Assembly: GCA_019671135.1 (NCBI GenBank)
Contig: JAHRHY010000014.1
Span: 1,300,001-1,364,000 of the forward strand
Source: Linnemannia hyalina
Lineage: Eukaryota > Mortierellomycota > Mortierellomycetes > Mortierellales > Mortierellaceae
DNA: 64,000 nucleotides
Direction of reading: 5' to 3'
Made by a program: the position numbers and the translations under genes. Below, one piece after another: positions 31,652-43,600 of the stretch. Each line of letters begins with the position of its first letter. Positions within the stretch are counted from its first letter, which is position 1. The notes under the pieces are model-generated. The model worked only from the letters and a program-made list of their open reading frames with translations. It made no database searches and was not told where the DNA came from.

Positions 31652-32787
31652 GGTTACAAATATACACATCAAGCATGAATGATCTAGGTTAGTTGTCTGG
31701 ACAACTCTGTCGAAATACATCAATTATTGAAATTACTCGCTCTCCTTTTTAGCTTGCGTTGGTTTGAAAAATGACTTTGCTGCTGGTAAATGGTTGTGAA
31801 GGGCCAGATGAGCAGATTAATACCTAGTACGAGAATGCGAAGCTATCAGCAAAAGTATGAGGAGCGTTAGGGGAGGTTTGTAAACGACAACATTTCATGG
31901 CCAGATATGCATGGGATGGTTGAACATCGCTCGCCTTCCTTACCAAAGAGGTAGCAAAAGGGCCCTTTTTTCGTTCTGATTGTTTTGGCGATGGACCGGG
32001 CTTCTCTTTGGCTGTCAAAACTTGTTGGTCTATTTCGATAAGATATCGGTTCGAATGGTGTTTTAGCTAAAGAACAGCTGCTAATTGCACTTTTCGTCTG
32101 CTGGGTTTGTCCTCTCATGCTTACTGGGTGTGTAGTTAGTGTCGATCTTTTTGTGTTTTATTGCAAGTCCAAACGAGGGATGGGTTAGCGCTACAAAGTC
32201 AAGAAGCAAAGGGCCAATTGAAGAATCTTCTCCAGTTCTTGTTTTTTCACATGGACTTTTCCTTACCTTGAAGACGAGAGGGACACTGGTTTATTGTTTT
32301 TGAGTGAGTCGCGACGATGAGGGCTCTTGGTGGGTCTACCAAGGAGGAAGCATCTATGTACGTTCCAATCGTGTATTAGTATTATGTAAAAGTCTCGTTT
32401 CCTTCCTTGATACAGCGACACACATATTGATTCACGACCTGTTGGGAATGACATACCTCTGCAAGGTTGAAACGAGCCCTTTTCTGTTGATTTTTTTTGT
32501 TTGTTGAGTTGCGGTTGAGGTCCTCAACAAGCGAGTAAGAGGAGGGAACGGTATGTGTCTGCGTTGATTTTGGCAGTGGAGTAACGAGGTGGTGAATGAA
32601 CAAAGGCAAAGTGAATTCACAATGTGAACAACGTGCTGGATGTGGAATCGAGAAGTGTGAATAACGAAAGACAAAGAGAGGGATGACGGTGGTAGAGGGG
32701 TTTGCGGATGATGTAGGGGAGGAGAATGACAGGGTGGGCCAAAAGAAGAGAAAACAAGAAAATGTCGCGCCTGAGGTTATTTTACGT
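31652..32787 (-). promoter_or_regulatory. NWD2 5' region: leader exon and former 5'UTR intron
   Basis: Homologous to the NWD1 5' region. The leader about 32787-32457 ends CTTGCAGAG and the donor GTATGT is kept (seen as ACATAC on the plus strand, 32451-32456). At the acceptor the AG has become AT (minus-strand GTGTATATTTGTAACC). Homology to the other units stops near 32787, just before the second MITE copy. Confidence 0.55.
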
Positions 32788-32823
32788 TGTCTACTCGCCG
32801 CTCCTTCAAGTGTCGGCCCTCCT

Positions 32824-33075
32824 CCCTACGTGAGTTGGAATCAATCCAGTTCCAATAGCGAAGAGTTATTGGTGGAGCGGGTCGTAAACGAAAAGGAAGG
32901 TTCTTCAGGGTTCAGCATGGACATGGTACGAGGGGTTGGGTTGGTCGTTTCCAGTGAGAATGCCCTTTTGCATAGCCCTAGTTCACCTTCCATTTTCGTT
33001 TTACGACCTATTCTGCCACTCTCTTCGCTGTGCGAAGATTGAAAATTGGAACTGGATTCCAACCCCCACGTAGGG
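32824..33075. mobile_element. inverted-repeat MITE-like element, copy 2
   Basis: Arms begin CCCTACGTGAGTTGG and end CCCCACGTAGGG. The internal order matches copy 1 (GCGGGTCGTAAACG, GACATGGTACGAGG, CCTAGTTCACCTTCC, GCGAAGATTG, GGAACTGGATTCC). The core is about 250 bp against 272 bp in copy 1. It is non-coding. Its outer ends are more decayed than in copy 1, so no target duplication is clear. Confidence 0.75.
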
Positions 33076-33207
33076 AGGGGATGTCCTAAAAGCCCTGTTT
33101 CCTTCCCTCTCTTCATAAACACGAGTCAAAGGGAGCATGCTGTTGTTTTCTTCTCCATTCACAACCAACCAGGTTCAAGCGCAAGAGGGAATATGTGTGT
33201 TTATTGT

Positions 33208-36200
33208 CTAGGCGAGTTTCTTAGCCTGCTCCAACATCTTGCCGATTCTCTGGTAATCCTCCAACAAACCTAATTTTGTTACAGTAGCAGGGACGAGGGT
33301 CAGTAAATGTGACACAGCGTACATTCAATCAACAAAAAGTAATCACACAGGGATTGAGTTGCACCTTTGATATCGCTGAGTCGGAGGTCTCCAGAATTCG
33401 TGCACGCCATGAAATGGATCTGAGGACCATCTGCTGTCCGAAGAAAGTCGAGCACACGATTCTAATTTCAATCAACGATGAAAGAAGTGGGTGTTATCTC
33501 ACTGCACTAGGATATCTTTCTCTACCTATAGATCCACATTTCGCATGAAAGTCGTTGTCCTAGTATGTTCTTACCCTTGCGGCGGCTTCCATTGCGCTGT
33601 CATGAGGACTGGACTTTTCCACGCCAGTCGTGCCTGCAGATCCATCCACACTCACAGCCGAGACATTGCTCGTAGCCTCTGCCGGACTTACCAGTCCCGA
33701 GATCCGGCTCTTCTCATCCGGCAATCCCGATCCTGTCCGTGGCCCTGCATTTGTCATCGCGTTCGTCACAGCTGCTGCTCTCCGCTTCCGTTCCTCCTCC
33801 AGAGAGTTTGCTGGGCTCACAGATGCCGCCGCTGCAGCTGCAGCAGTCGCCGCAAGCGAAGAGGCTGCTGACAATGACCTTGTCCCCCGTGTCTGATTCT
33901 GGACTCTTGGACTACCGACACCAAAGGGCGTGCTTCCATCAGAGGTTGTCAAAAACCTTCCAAAGAATTTTGAGTACCCATCCTGGACGACATCCGAGAT
34001 CACTTTGATACCTTCTTCGGCCACGCCAACGAGTTCCTGGCTGACTTTGTGTCCCAATGCTTTCGTCTGGTCAAAGCCCTCCTGGAAGTTGAGCAAAGGC
34101 ACTGCAGTTGGGTTGGATCTTCCTGTGGTCGCATGGATATCCGACAAGTCGCTATGGAGGAGTCAAGTTATTACAATACAGACAAAGTGTGAGTTCATGT
34201 CTTAAATACCAGCACTAGTGCCACACACAAGCATAGTGCAATCATATGCTCAAAAGTTGTACCTCAAGACCCTGATGTCGCTTGAGAGACCAAAGGCCTG
34301 AGGATCCAGTTCTTCCAGGAACGATACCACAGCCATCTACGACAAGAGTATTCCTATGTGAGTGCGTTTGTCAAAGTGCAAATCCTGATATTCGAACCAC
34401 AGTCGCATGATCAAGATCGCCTACCATGTTTGTAAGACAATATGCCAGTTCTCCTGTGAGATGATCCTGGACCTTGAATCTTTGGATGTACCTATGTGTA
34501 TAAAGTCATGAAGTCGACAGGATCAGAAGTCATCACGATGGAACGCAAAAATACTTAGTAATACAAAAAGTCCTAGGTGCTTTACCTAAGGTTCGAGATT
34601 AGCATGGGCGGGTTACTCTTGACGACGCTGAAGATGAGCAACGGCAGCAAGACGTCGGCACTGTACTGCTTGCGAGAAGAAGGTAAGACTGGGAGAGCAC
34701 TATCTGTTGCTGCTACCGGTTCTGTCTTAGTTGTTGTTGATGCTGGTTCCGCCTCTACGATTTCAGGGACGACAATTGACAGGGTTGACGATTCTTCTAG
34801 GGGGGCAGGGCTCATGGGCAATGCGACGTTGGCTGGATTGACCTCTGTCGTGGTATCACTCTTGGTCTCGTCCTTGGTGTTGTCCTGCTTTTGCTCTGCA
34901 TCTGGGCTGCTACATGCAACTGCCGCCTCGAGGGTCTCGGCAGTTTCTGCCTTTAACACGGGTCGACTGGCGCTTTCGTCATCATCCGCCAGTGACCGAC
35001 GCTCATACCCCTCATCCATAGGGATCTTGACCTGGCGGACTCCTGGCGATAGTGGAGAGTTGCCTCGAGGAATGTCACCGTCCATCATGATCTTAGGCAT
35101 GTTGGGCCGCTTGTTCTTGGTGCTGGTGGGAGAAGAGGGTTTGTTCTCGGTCACTTTCGATTCGCCAGTCGGGTTGATGGGTTTTGTTGAAGATGCAGCG
35201 ACTGACACAGGATCCTGAGTTTCACCGCTTGTTGTCACGGCGGGTGTTTCTGCAGGTTGCTCTGCCTCTGCTAGCATTTCCTGAACAGCAGGCTCTCTAT
35301 TCAACGCATCTACAGGGTCACGATCGGAAATAGACATGTGAATTATTTGCATCGCCTGTTTCACACACGTACCACAAATAAACCGTCGTAAAACAACGTT
35401 ATACTTACCAACAACGACGCGGTGTGAGGAAAGGATGACGTTCATCTTGTCCGTCGGAGACTTGACCAGCGCCAACTTTTGCATCTCTGATATGTCATTC
35501 CAATAAAATAAGAAGAGGTTGTGGTCAGATTCTTGCCCAACCTCTAATCTCGTCATTAAGAATAAAAGCTCATCGACGAGATTAAAGAACTTACCGAGAC
35601 CTCCCTCGCGGACGACCTGAGCGATGTGCTCAACATCCTCGGGGTGCTCCAAGACGAAGCCCAGGTGCTCCAGTGTCAGATCCAAAAAGTTGAGTGCCGC
35701 AATCTTGGCCTGCAGTTGCTCGTCCTGTAGATAATCCTGGCTATTTGGTCCGTCGACTGATTGCGGAAAGATAACCGAGTACATCTCGCGACAAAGCCAT
35801 GCCTCCACCCACTGCTGCACCTCATCAAAGTCGCGCTCAGTCCATCTATTGTTCATTCCTGATGCAGATCCATACACCTCGAAGCGATGACGGACTTCGT
35901 CGTATTTCCGTTGAAACTCATTCGCATAGCGATCGGCATTAGGCAAAGGGCTCTTTCTCAGCTTTATCACCATACTATTGTGGCGGTTGATGAGGATTAA
36001 GAAAGTTAGTATGAGACGCTCATACACAGTTTTCATCCTTCAGACAGGTTACTTAAAAAGTAAGAACATGGCATTTACAGGTACCTCTCCAGATCTCGGA
36101 TCATATTATCCCACTCCAAGGGAACATCGGACGCAATCTTGGGCAACTTTGGCAAAGGTGTCGCATCCTTTTCCTTCTCCTCTGCAAAGCTCATAGATCG

Positions 36201-37417
36201 CACGGAACTCGCAGAGCTGGCGGTCCTCCTCGCTGCCGATCGATCCCTGACTGACAGAATTCCTGAAGCCAGAGGGACAATGGGCGTCGGAGTCTCTTCT
36301 CCTTCCGGCCGAGGGATCATCTTGTCGACCAACAGTGCTTGGATAGATCCCACAGATTCAACGAAAATGACCACTGGTTTCCTGCTCGAGTTGACCAGCT
36401 CCAGTTCATCCTCGGCTTTTGTATTCGTAGCCCCTTCGGATTTGGAAATGTTGTCAAAGAAGGATCGCTTGGTGGGTCCAGAGGCGTCCGAGACCATGGT
36501 GCCAAAATCCTGTCCTGTCGCCAGACCCAAAAGGGCTATCGATGATGACGCAGGTTTTAGAATACCTCGGATGCCACTTAGCGTCACAAAGAGGGATTCC
36601 CCAGAGTTGCTCTCAGGGATGATGACGTGGTCCTCGTAGTATGCACGCTGAGGAACCGGATCCTCTGTCGATGCCGGATATGTTGGCAGAATCAAAATGG
36701 CCTAGATGCGCAAAGTAACACAAAGGTTAGGCTTTGCATTCTTGCAGGACATCGATATCATTACATGTTATCATCCATAACAGCTGTTACCTTTTTGGTA
36801 ACCAAGAGACGAATGATATCTGCGAGTTCGATGGGGTGTTCTTGAATCCGCTTCAGCATAGCGAAGGCTTGAGTTCCAAAGGCCATTAGAGCCACATCCT
36901 TCGCAGTGGGTTCATTGCTCTCTCTGCCTAAAAATGAGCTACTCCGGTCTCTTCCTCCTGCTGCTGGCGATGATGATGACTTTGTGCTATTTTCTGCAGC
37001 GCTGCTTGGTCGTTGGTTCAGAATAGGAGCCGAAAAGATGCTGTCTTTGGAAAGAATAGAGGACCTGGTCGCTGTCGTGTTCCCGCTTATTCGTCGAGTA
37101 GGGAGACCAGGCATAGGCGATGAGGCAGCAGAGACAGAGGCGGCCCTTCTTGAGAACGATGATGCAGGGAGTGCTGTTCCTGAGGGTGAGAGTGGGTCGT
37201 CAAAGGCGCCTGACGAACCCCTTGGACTGTCGAGGCCGCTCTCGCTTCCACTGAGAGGGTGCGAATGCGAGCGGAGAGAGGCGAATGGGGCAGCATCGCG
37301 TAGGGGAGTGTCAGGGGGTGATGTTGCTGAGGTTGAGCGAGATGTGTTTGAGACGGAAGAGGTTGGCCGTGAGCGGGTGAGGCCGTCAAAGAAGGACAAG
37401 CCTGGTATGTTCTGCAT
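33208..37417 (-). CDS. VPS9-domain protein (Rab5-type GEF), ten exons
   Basis: Minus-strand exons: 37417-36791, 36701-36079, 35974-35595, 35486-35409, 35309-34586, 34491-34425, 34336-34263, 34151-33575, 33461-33365 and 33269-33208. They total 3309 nt and encode 1102 residues, and all phases join. The N-terminal about 415 residues are Ser-rich with one ordered part. The VPS9 region starts near 418 and includes KSPTDKMNVILSSHRVVV. It is then split by a disordered insert of about 200 residues and resumes at YSADVLLPLLIFSVVKSNPP (conserved D788) and HLTGELAYCLTN (Y828). VPS9 domains load Rab5/Vps21 GTPases on endosomes. The stop is followed at once by AATAAA. The exon 2 donor could instead be 12 nt upstream in the same phase. 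Confidence 0.87.
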
Positions 37418-37718
37418 TGATGTGCGTGCTGTGGTCAGTGGTCAAGGGTGTTGTTGTTGATGAAGAGGAGTGAAGTGTGTGAAAGGAAAAGGAATGTAAT
37501 GAGACACCCTTGGGAAAAAAATACTCTTTGACGCGCTAACTCGCCAAGACGACGAGGTGACTGCGAATTACATTACCGCCAAGGTGAACCTTCTGGTCAT
37601 CTTTGGGTGCAACCTTATCTCAGAAAAATATATACACAATGCATGCTGCACTTGTTGTTATTCATTCTTTTTTATTCAGTGGCTGTTTTACATCTGGTTT
37701 ACAAGGGGAAGAGGCGAA

Positions 37719-37758
37719 GGAGGAGGAGGAGGAGGAGGAGGAGGAGGAGGAGGAGGAA
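37719..37758 (+). repeat. GGA microsatellite at the 3' end of pirin A
   Basis: About thirteen GGA triplets lie just beyond the pirin A stop codon. The twin pirin B has only a short degenerate form here, so this repeat length is a difference between the two copies. Confidence 0.85.
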
Positions 37759-37775
37759 GAGGTAGGCAAAGACAT

Positions 37776-38660
37776 CTAAGCAATGGTAGAGCGCCAGTTG
37801 CGGGCCCGCTCGAATCCGTTCTTGTTGTTCTGGTAGTCAACAAAGGTGTCATAGATCTCCTCGGACGAGTTCATGACAAAGGGACCATGCTGAACAATGG
37901 GTTCCTTCAAGGGCTCGCCGGCAATGAACACAAAGTGTGCGTCATCATCCTTGGTCTGGATCTTGACTGTCCTGGCACCGTCCTCCGAGAGTGTGAGAGT
38001 GTGGTGGGCCTTGCCCTCGAACTCCTTGTCGCCGATGAATGCCGTACCCTTGAGCATGTAGAGGAATCCGGTGTAGGTCGAGGGGATGGTCTGAGTGACG
38101 GTCTTGTTCTTGTCCATCTTGAAGTCAAGGTACATGGTGGGTGTGCGGGTGTAGACTTCAGACTTGATACCGTGAGACTCTCCAGCAATGACCTTGACAA
38201 CGACACCGTCCTGGGGTGTCGCACGTGGGATCTGACCGTCGAGGAGTTCCTGGTACTGTGGCTCACACATCTTGTGCTCCTTGGGCAAATTGATCCAGAG
38301 CTGGAGTCCATGAGCACGGGTCTGAGACTTGACAGGCATCTCCGAGTGAACAATACCACGACCAGCAGTCATCCACTGCAAGTCGCCAGGTCCAATGGTT
38401 CCCTTGTGTCCTGCAAAGTCCTCATGCTGGAACTGTCCCTCGAGCATGTAGGTCACAGTCTCGAATCCACGGTGGGGGTGGTCAGGGAAACCACCGTTCT
38501 TGTCGACGGAGAACTCATCGAGCATGAGGAAAGGGTCGTGGTTACGGAGTTCGGGACGTCCGATGGATCGACGGACACGAGCACCGACTCCCTCGGATTG
38601 TTCCCTAGAGAGGACGGACTTTGTGATGGATCTGGAGATTGGGGTAGTGGTAACAGTCAT
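37776..38660 (-). CDS. pirin A (Fe-cupin), intact
   Basis: An intronless frame of 294 residues. It is a bicupin of the pirin family with the four N-terminal metal ligands in place: H61 and H63 in PDHPHRGFETVTYML, and H105 and E107 in GRGIVHSEMP. The C-terminal pirin domain follows (TYTGFLYMLKGTAFIG, HFVFIAGEPLKEPIVQHGPF). Pirins are iron proteins, nuclear or cytosolic; bacterial and human members show quercetin 2,3-dioxygenase activity and the human one is a transcription cofactor. The role here is unknown. A minus-strand TATAAAA at 38814-38820 lies about 155 nt above the ATG. The coding sequence appears identical to pirin B, and it diverges from NWD3. Confidence 0.95.
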   Translation of the reverse strand: MTVTTTPISRSITKSVLSREQSEGVGARVRRSIGRPELRNHDPFLMLDEFSVDKNGGFPDHPHRGFETVTYMLEGQFQHEDFAGHKGTIGPGDLQWMTAGRGIVHSEMPVKSQTRAHGLQLWINLPKEHKMCEPQYQELLDGQIPRATPQDGVVVKVIAGESHGIKSEVYTRTPTMYLDFKMDKNKTVTQTIPSTYTGFLYMLKGTAFIGDKEFEGKAHHTLTLSEDGARTVKIQTKDDDAHFVFIAGEPLKEPIVQHGPFVMNSSEEIYDTFVDYQNNKNGFERARNWRSTIA

Positions 38661-38813
38661 TTTGGGTTGTTGTCTCGTTGTGGGCGTAGCTGAGAGAAGA
38701 GGAGTTGTGGTGTGAATGGGAGTAATGAAGAAGACTGTTTGTGGTAGTCGAGTGAAGAGAGAATATGTTTTTTTATTGAGAAGAAGAGGGGAGTTATGCT
38801 GGAGGTTGGTTGC

Positions 38814-38820
38814 TTTTATA
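38814..38820 (-). promoter_or_regulatory. TATA box of pirin A
   Basis: TATAAAA on the minus strand, in a context conserved with pirin B. Farther upstream is TTCAATTGCTAATTCGCC, followed by AATGAGAAAGTGA. Confidence 0.55.
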
Positions 38821-38934
38821 CTTTTTTGTCTGCTTTCTTCTCGTTCTCCTGCTTTCTTTCAATTGCTAATTCGCCAATGAGAAAGTGACTAAGCCTAGCA
38901 AGTGGGTGGCTTAGAAATCTTTTTCATGATTAAG

Positions 38935-39400
38935 CACGGGATATATCTGACCAAGGACAGGTTCTCCCCGGCACAAAAGATCCACTTGTCCTGAAGAGAG
39001 CACAGGTTACCATTGACCATGGCGCATTACGTGAGAAACAACAGGTCCCAAAAATAAACGAGTAAGTTTTACTATCTTCGTAGTAGAGCGTCATCATACA
39101 ACAGGAACATGTTCGTGCCCCTTCTGTGTCGCATTCGATAGCTTTCGATGCTTATTGAATAACAGTTTATCAGTTTCACTGAGCTCAATCAGCGGCCAAG
39201 AAGACGCGTCCCGCTATAGGCCATATACCTCCGTAACAACTTGAATAAGACCAAGCTGCTGCTACCGAACTACGTGCTTTACATCCTGGCCCTCCTTCAA
39301 AAAGTCTATGCTCTGGATTTCTTTGACGTTTGCGTTCTCTGTTTGTTTGCGCTCAATAAAGCAAACTAAAAACCAAATGGCAATTTTTCGCCACCGAAAA
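38935..39400 (+). repeat. conserved intergenic block R, copy 3
   Basis: Includes a part shared with copy 5 (CCCGGCACAAAAGATCCACT, then CATTGACCATGGCGCATTAC) and the core ACGCGTCC, ATATACCTCC, GAATAAGACCAAGCTGC and CAATAAAGCAAACT. It lies between the pirin A promoter and the NWD3 leader. Confidence 0.7.
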
Positions 39401-39439
39401 CACAGCCCAGGCAAAGCAAGAATGTGGCAGTGCACGAAA

Positions 39440-40613
39440 AGAAGTGGATAACCCCAAGCTCGACCTTTTCTTTTCTTCTTTTCTCTTTGGCTCAGTCCCT
39501 GTCATCCTCCTTCCCTACATCATCCGCACACTCTCCACCACCGTCATCCCTCACTTTGTCTTTCGTTATTCACACTTCTCGATTCGACATTCCTTTGTTC
39601 ATTCACCACCTCGTTGCTCCATTACCAACACCAACACATACACATACCGTTCCCTCCTCTTACTCGCTTGTTGAGGACCTTAACCGCAACTCAACAAAAC
39701 AAAAAATAAAAAACCAATAGAAAAAGGCTCGTTTCAACCTTGCAGAGGTATGTCCTTCCCAACAGGTCATGAGTCGATATGTGTGTCGCTGTATCAAGGG
39801 CGGAAAACGAGACTTTTACATAATACTAATACATGACTGGAATGTACATAGATACTTTCTCCTTGTCAGAAACAACCGAGCCCACCAAGAGCCCTCATCG
39901 TCGCGACTCACTCAAAAACAATAAACCGGTGTCCCTCTCATCTCAAGGTAAGGAGAAGATCTTGTGAAAAAACAAGAGCTGGAGAATATTCCTCAATTGC
40001 TCTTTTGCTTCTCGACTTCGTAGTGCTAACCCATCCCTCGTTTGCTCTTGTATATGCTATCAAGGACAAGACAACTTTTCTACTTGCTATCCACTCGCAA
40101 ATCAAAGACAAAAAAACAATATAACCAAAAAGATCGCCACCAAGTCCACACCCAGTACGCGTGAGAGGACAAACAGAGCAAACGAAAAGTGCAGTTGACA
40201 GCTTTTCATAAGATAAACGATTCTAACCGATAGCACCGATATCCTATCAACATTGACCAACAAAGTCTCGCTAGCCAAACACGCACAAGAACAAAAAAGT
40301 GTCCTTTTGCTACCTCTTTGGTAAGGAAGGCAAACGATTCACAACTATTCCATGCATATCTGGTCATGAATTCTAACTTATTTACAAAACCCCCCCTAAC
40401 GCTGCATATGTTTTTTGCTCATAGCTTCACACTCTCATACCAGCCATTCATCCATTCACTCGGTCCTTCACAAACCTTTACCAGCAGTAAAGTCATACTT
40501 CAAATCAATAAGGAAAAAATGAGAGAGATTAATTATCATGACTGATGTATTTAAGCAGAGTTGTCCACACAACTAACCCAGATCATTCATGCTTGATATG
40601 TATAGTCGTAACT
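39440..40613 (+). promoter_or_regulatory. NWD3 5' region: leader exon and 5'UTR intron
   Basis: The C/T-rich leader ends CTTGCAGAG at 39747, with donor GTATGT at 39748. The acceptor TATAG ends at 40605, eight bases above the ATG, so the intron is about 858 nt. The intron contains blocks shared with the other units, such as CAAAAACAATAAACC. Confidence 0.6.
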
Positions 40614-43600
40614 ATGTCCTCCTCGCCACCCCAGGGCAATTCGCCTCCGCCTCCTCCCGCGCCTTCCTCCGCTCCTCCAGGACATCCGGAAATAACTGTC
40701 GATGGGCAGTGTGTTTTTTCTCACCTCGAGAACACCGCAACGCTTGGACGTGCGTCGTCAAAGTCGAGTGACGTTCCGACAATCGCTCAAGGATTGGCCA
40801 CCATTCAGCTTGGACCTGCCAACTTGTTGAGCCCCCTTGGTCATCGCACCACGAGAGATGTTGCCGAGGACGTTGATCATGGACCAGGTGACACCAGCGA
40901 TGCCAAGTCGGTATCGTCGGGCCGTTCGACGAAGGTTGGATTCAGGAAACGTTTGTCGCGATTCCTCAAGGGCGACCCCAAAGTCAAAGAGACTGTTCCC
41001 GCCTCGGCAGCCTCATCAGCGCCTGTTTCGCTGGTTGGAACTGAGGGACATATCCAGTCTGCCTCACGTGACCATGACGCCGTGCCTGTCTTGTTGGGAC
41101 TGCACTCACCAGCACATTCCGCTGAAATGTCGTCTACGCCACTCGTTGTCCCAGAAACCCAGTTGCAACCGAATCCTGCAGCGATTGGAACCCTCCGCGT
41201 AGACATCTTCCCCGAAAACGTTATCAAACCCATCTACAAGACCGACTTGCCCAAGCCGCATGCTCGCGTTGACAAGACCCCGCAGCTTGTCTACTGCTGC
41301 AGTCTCCTCTCCAAGGCTCAAGAACCGTTTCCACCAACCTCGGACAGCGATGTCTCCCAGGATTCCCCCCTCGACGACAAGGAGAAGGAATGGGTTCAGC
41401 TCATTGATCCCATCTTGCAGGACCGATATCGATGGCTTGTCGAGCAATTGGTCAGAGCGTTCGCTGACAATACACTCAAGACATCTGATGTGGTCACCGA
41501 GATTGTTCTTGTTGGTCCAGTTCTTGAACGCGAAACCTACCGCAGCCTGCTCTCTTGCTTCATCTACAAATTCGAGCAGGCAACAGCGCTGGATGTCACT
41601 CTGCTCCAAGGTCTTGTGCAACTGGTCGAGTGCGCCTCATCTGGATACCTTGTTGACGATGATCTAGTCAGGATCGCCACTGTTCTCTCCAAGGAGCTGT
41701 CAATTACCCATATTGGCACGAGTGACCATCCTTTATATCTGACACTGTCGCTCGCTCGAGTTCTTGATGTGATGGTGGCTGGCAAGGTTAAGGACTTGAA
41801 CCGTGAACGAGACCATCAGCCGATGCTGCAACTCTTAGACGGTCTGAAGGACAGCGACAATGTCGTCCAGAAGTACGAAGCAACCTACGCCTACCAGGCC
41901 CTCCAGTATGCGCCAGATGATGAGACTCCGCTCCAGGTGTTGTGGAGATATGCCAAGGTAGCAGCGGCCGGTGCAGGCGCAGTGTCGAGTGTCTTCAAGT
42001 TGGATCCAGAGGGACTCCTCAAAGGCATCGAGAGTCTTCAAGAGATCGGTGCGGGGGTTGCGGGAGCAGTTAGCACTGGAATCGAGGTTGTCGAGGCCCT
42101 TCGTGTTGGTGCTGACGGGGCCATCCGCGCATCAGAGAACAAGTTCGACTTTATGAAGAATCATTCATGGTATCTCGCCCTTCAAGGAACGGCCCTCTTC
42201 ATCCGCCAGGGACGACTTTCGGACTTTAACATAGTCGTCAGCCAGGCGCCTTGCCGCAACAATCCCAACTTTCAGTGGGGAGTCTGTCGCCAGGTCGGGG
42301 AGATTGCAATCGATCCGCTCTGGGATGTTCTTGTCCGTCAACAGGCCGTCGACTTTCTAGGCGAGTTGTTCAAGGGTGGTGCTGACTGGAAACCGCATGT
42401 CGATGTCAAGCGCTGGATCCTCACCATCCTCATCCAGATCTCGGGAATATCGGATGTCTCGATTAAGAATCGCGCTGTTGATTTGTTGCTAGACCTGAAG
42501 AAAGGCGGTATCGCCGAGTGTCCTGGTTCATTTTCGCTGAGCAGACGCCTCCCTCTGCCGTCAGCCTCCCCGCTTCTTGCCAAGGTCCAAGAGATCCCAA
42601 AACTCGAATATGACCTGCACGTCTTGAGGTTGATGAGGATTGCCGACTACAAACAGGCGGTTTACATCGACCCCATGGCCAAACTCAGCCTCCAAGACAC
42701 GGATGACAATCTGTTCCCTCTCATGGACAAGGTTAGAGACTTTATTGCCGGTGACACTGAGGTCATGCTTGTTCTTGGCGACTCGGGAGCGGGAAAATCG
42801 ACATTCAATCGACACCTGGAACACGAGCTCTGGCAGGAGTACAAGGCAGGAGGCCGCATCCCGCTTTTCGTCAACTTACCATCCCTCGAGCGACCAGAGA
42901 AGGATTTGGTTGCAGAGCAATTGAGGACCTACAACTTTTTGGAGGACCAGATCCGTGAGTTGAAACTGCACCGCCAGTTTATGTTGATCTGTGATGGATA
43001 CGATGAGAGCCAGCTTACATCCAATCTGCATACCACCAACCTCTTCAACCGATCAGGGCAATGGGATGTCAAGTTACTCGTTACCTGTCGCACGCAGTAT
43101 CTCGGACCGGCCTATCGGAGTCGGTTTGAGCCCAAAGCGGTGAACCAGTACACTCGTGTCGCCAATGACCTTTTCCAACAAGCCGTCATCACCCCATTCA
43201 CCAGGGACCAGATCGAAGACTATGTGGAGCATTATGTTCCTCTCGAGCCGCGCACCTGGGTCAAGAAGGACTACATGGACAAGCTAGAGGCTATTTCTAA
43301 TCTGATGGATCTAGTCAAGAACCCGTTCCTCCTTACGCTGTCACTGGAGGCCCTTCCTACGGTCGTGCAAGGAAAAGCCGACCTCTCCAGGCTTCGGGTC
43401 ACTCGTGCGGAGCTGTACGACACTTTTGTGATGCACTGGATGGCTGTCAACAAGCGCCGTATGGAGGATCAAAGACTGGAAGGGGAGAACCAGATAGCTT
43501 TCGAGGAGTTGTTGGAGGCCGGATTCGAGCAGAGTGGGGTCAAGTTTCAACAGGATCTGGCAGCTGCGATTTTTGTACATCAGGAGGGCAGACCTGTTGT

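Noticed and set aside
16207..32823. Idea that the left array is an autonomous composite transposon
   Set aside because: No transposase is present and no target duplication is visible at the outer ends. The two MITEs may simply mark recombination breakpoints.
37557..38693. 378-codon plus-strand frame opposite pirin A
   Set aside because: An antisense shadow of pirin plus a poly-Gly run from the GGA repeat; the same shadow is seen opposite pirin B.
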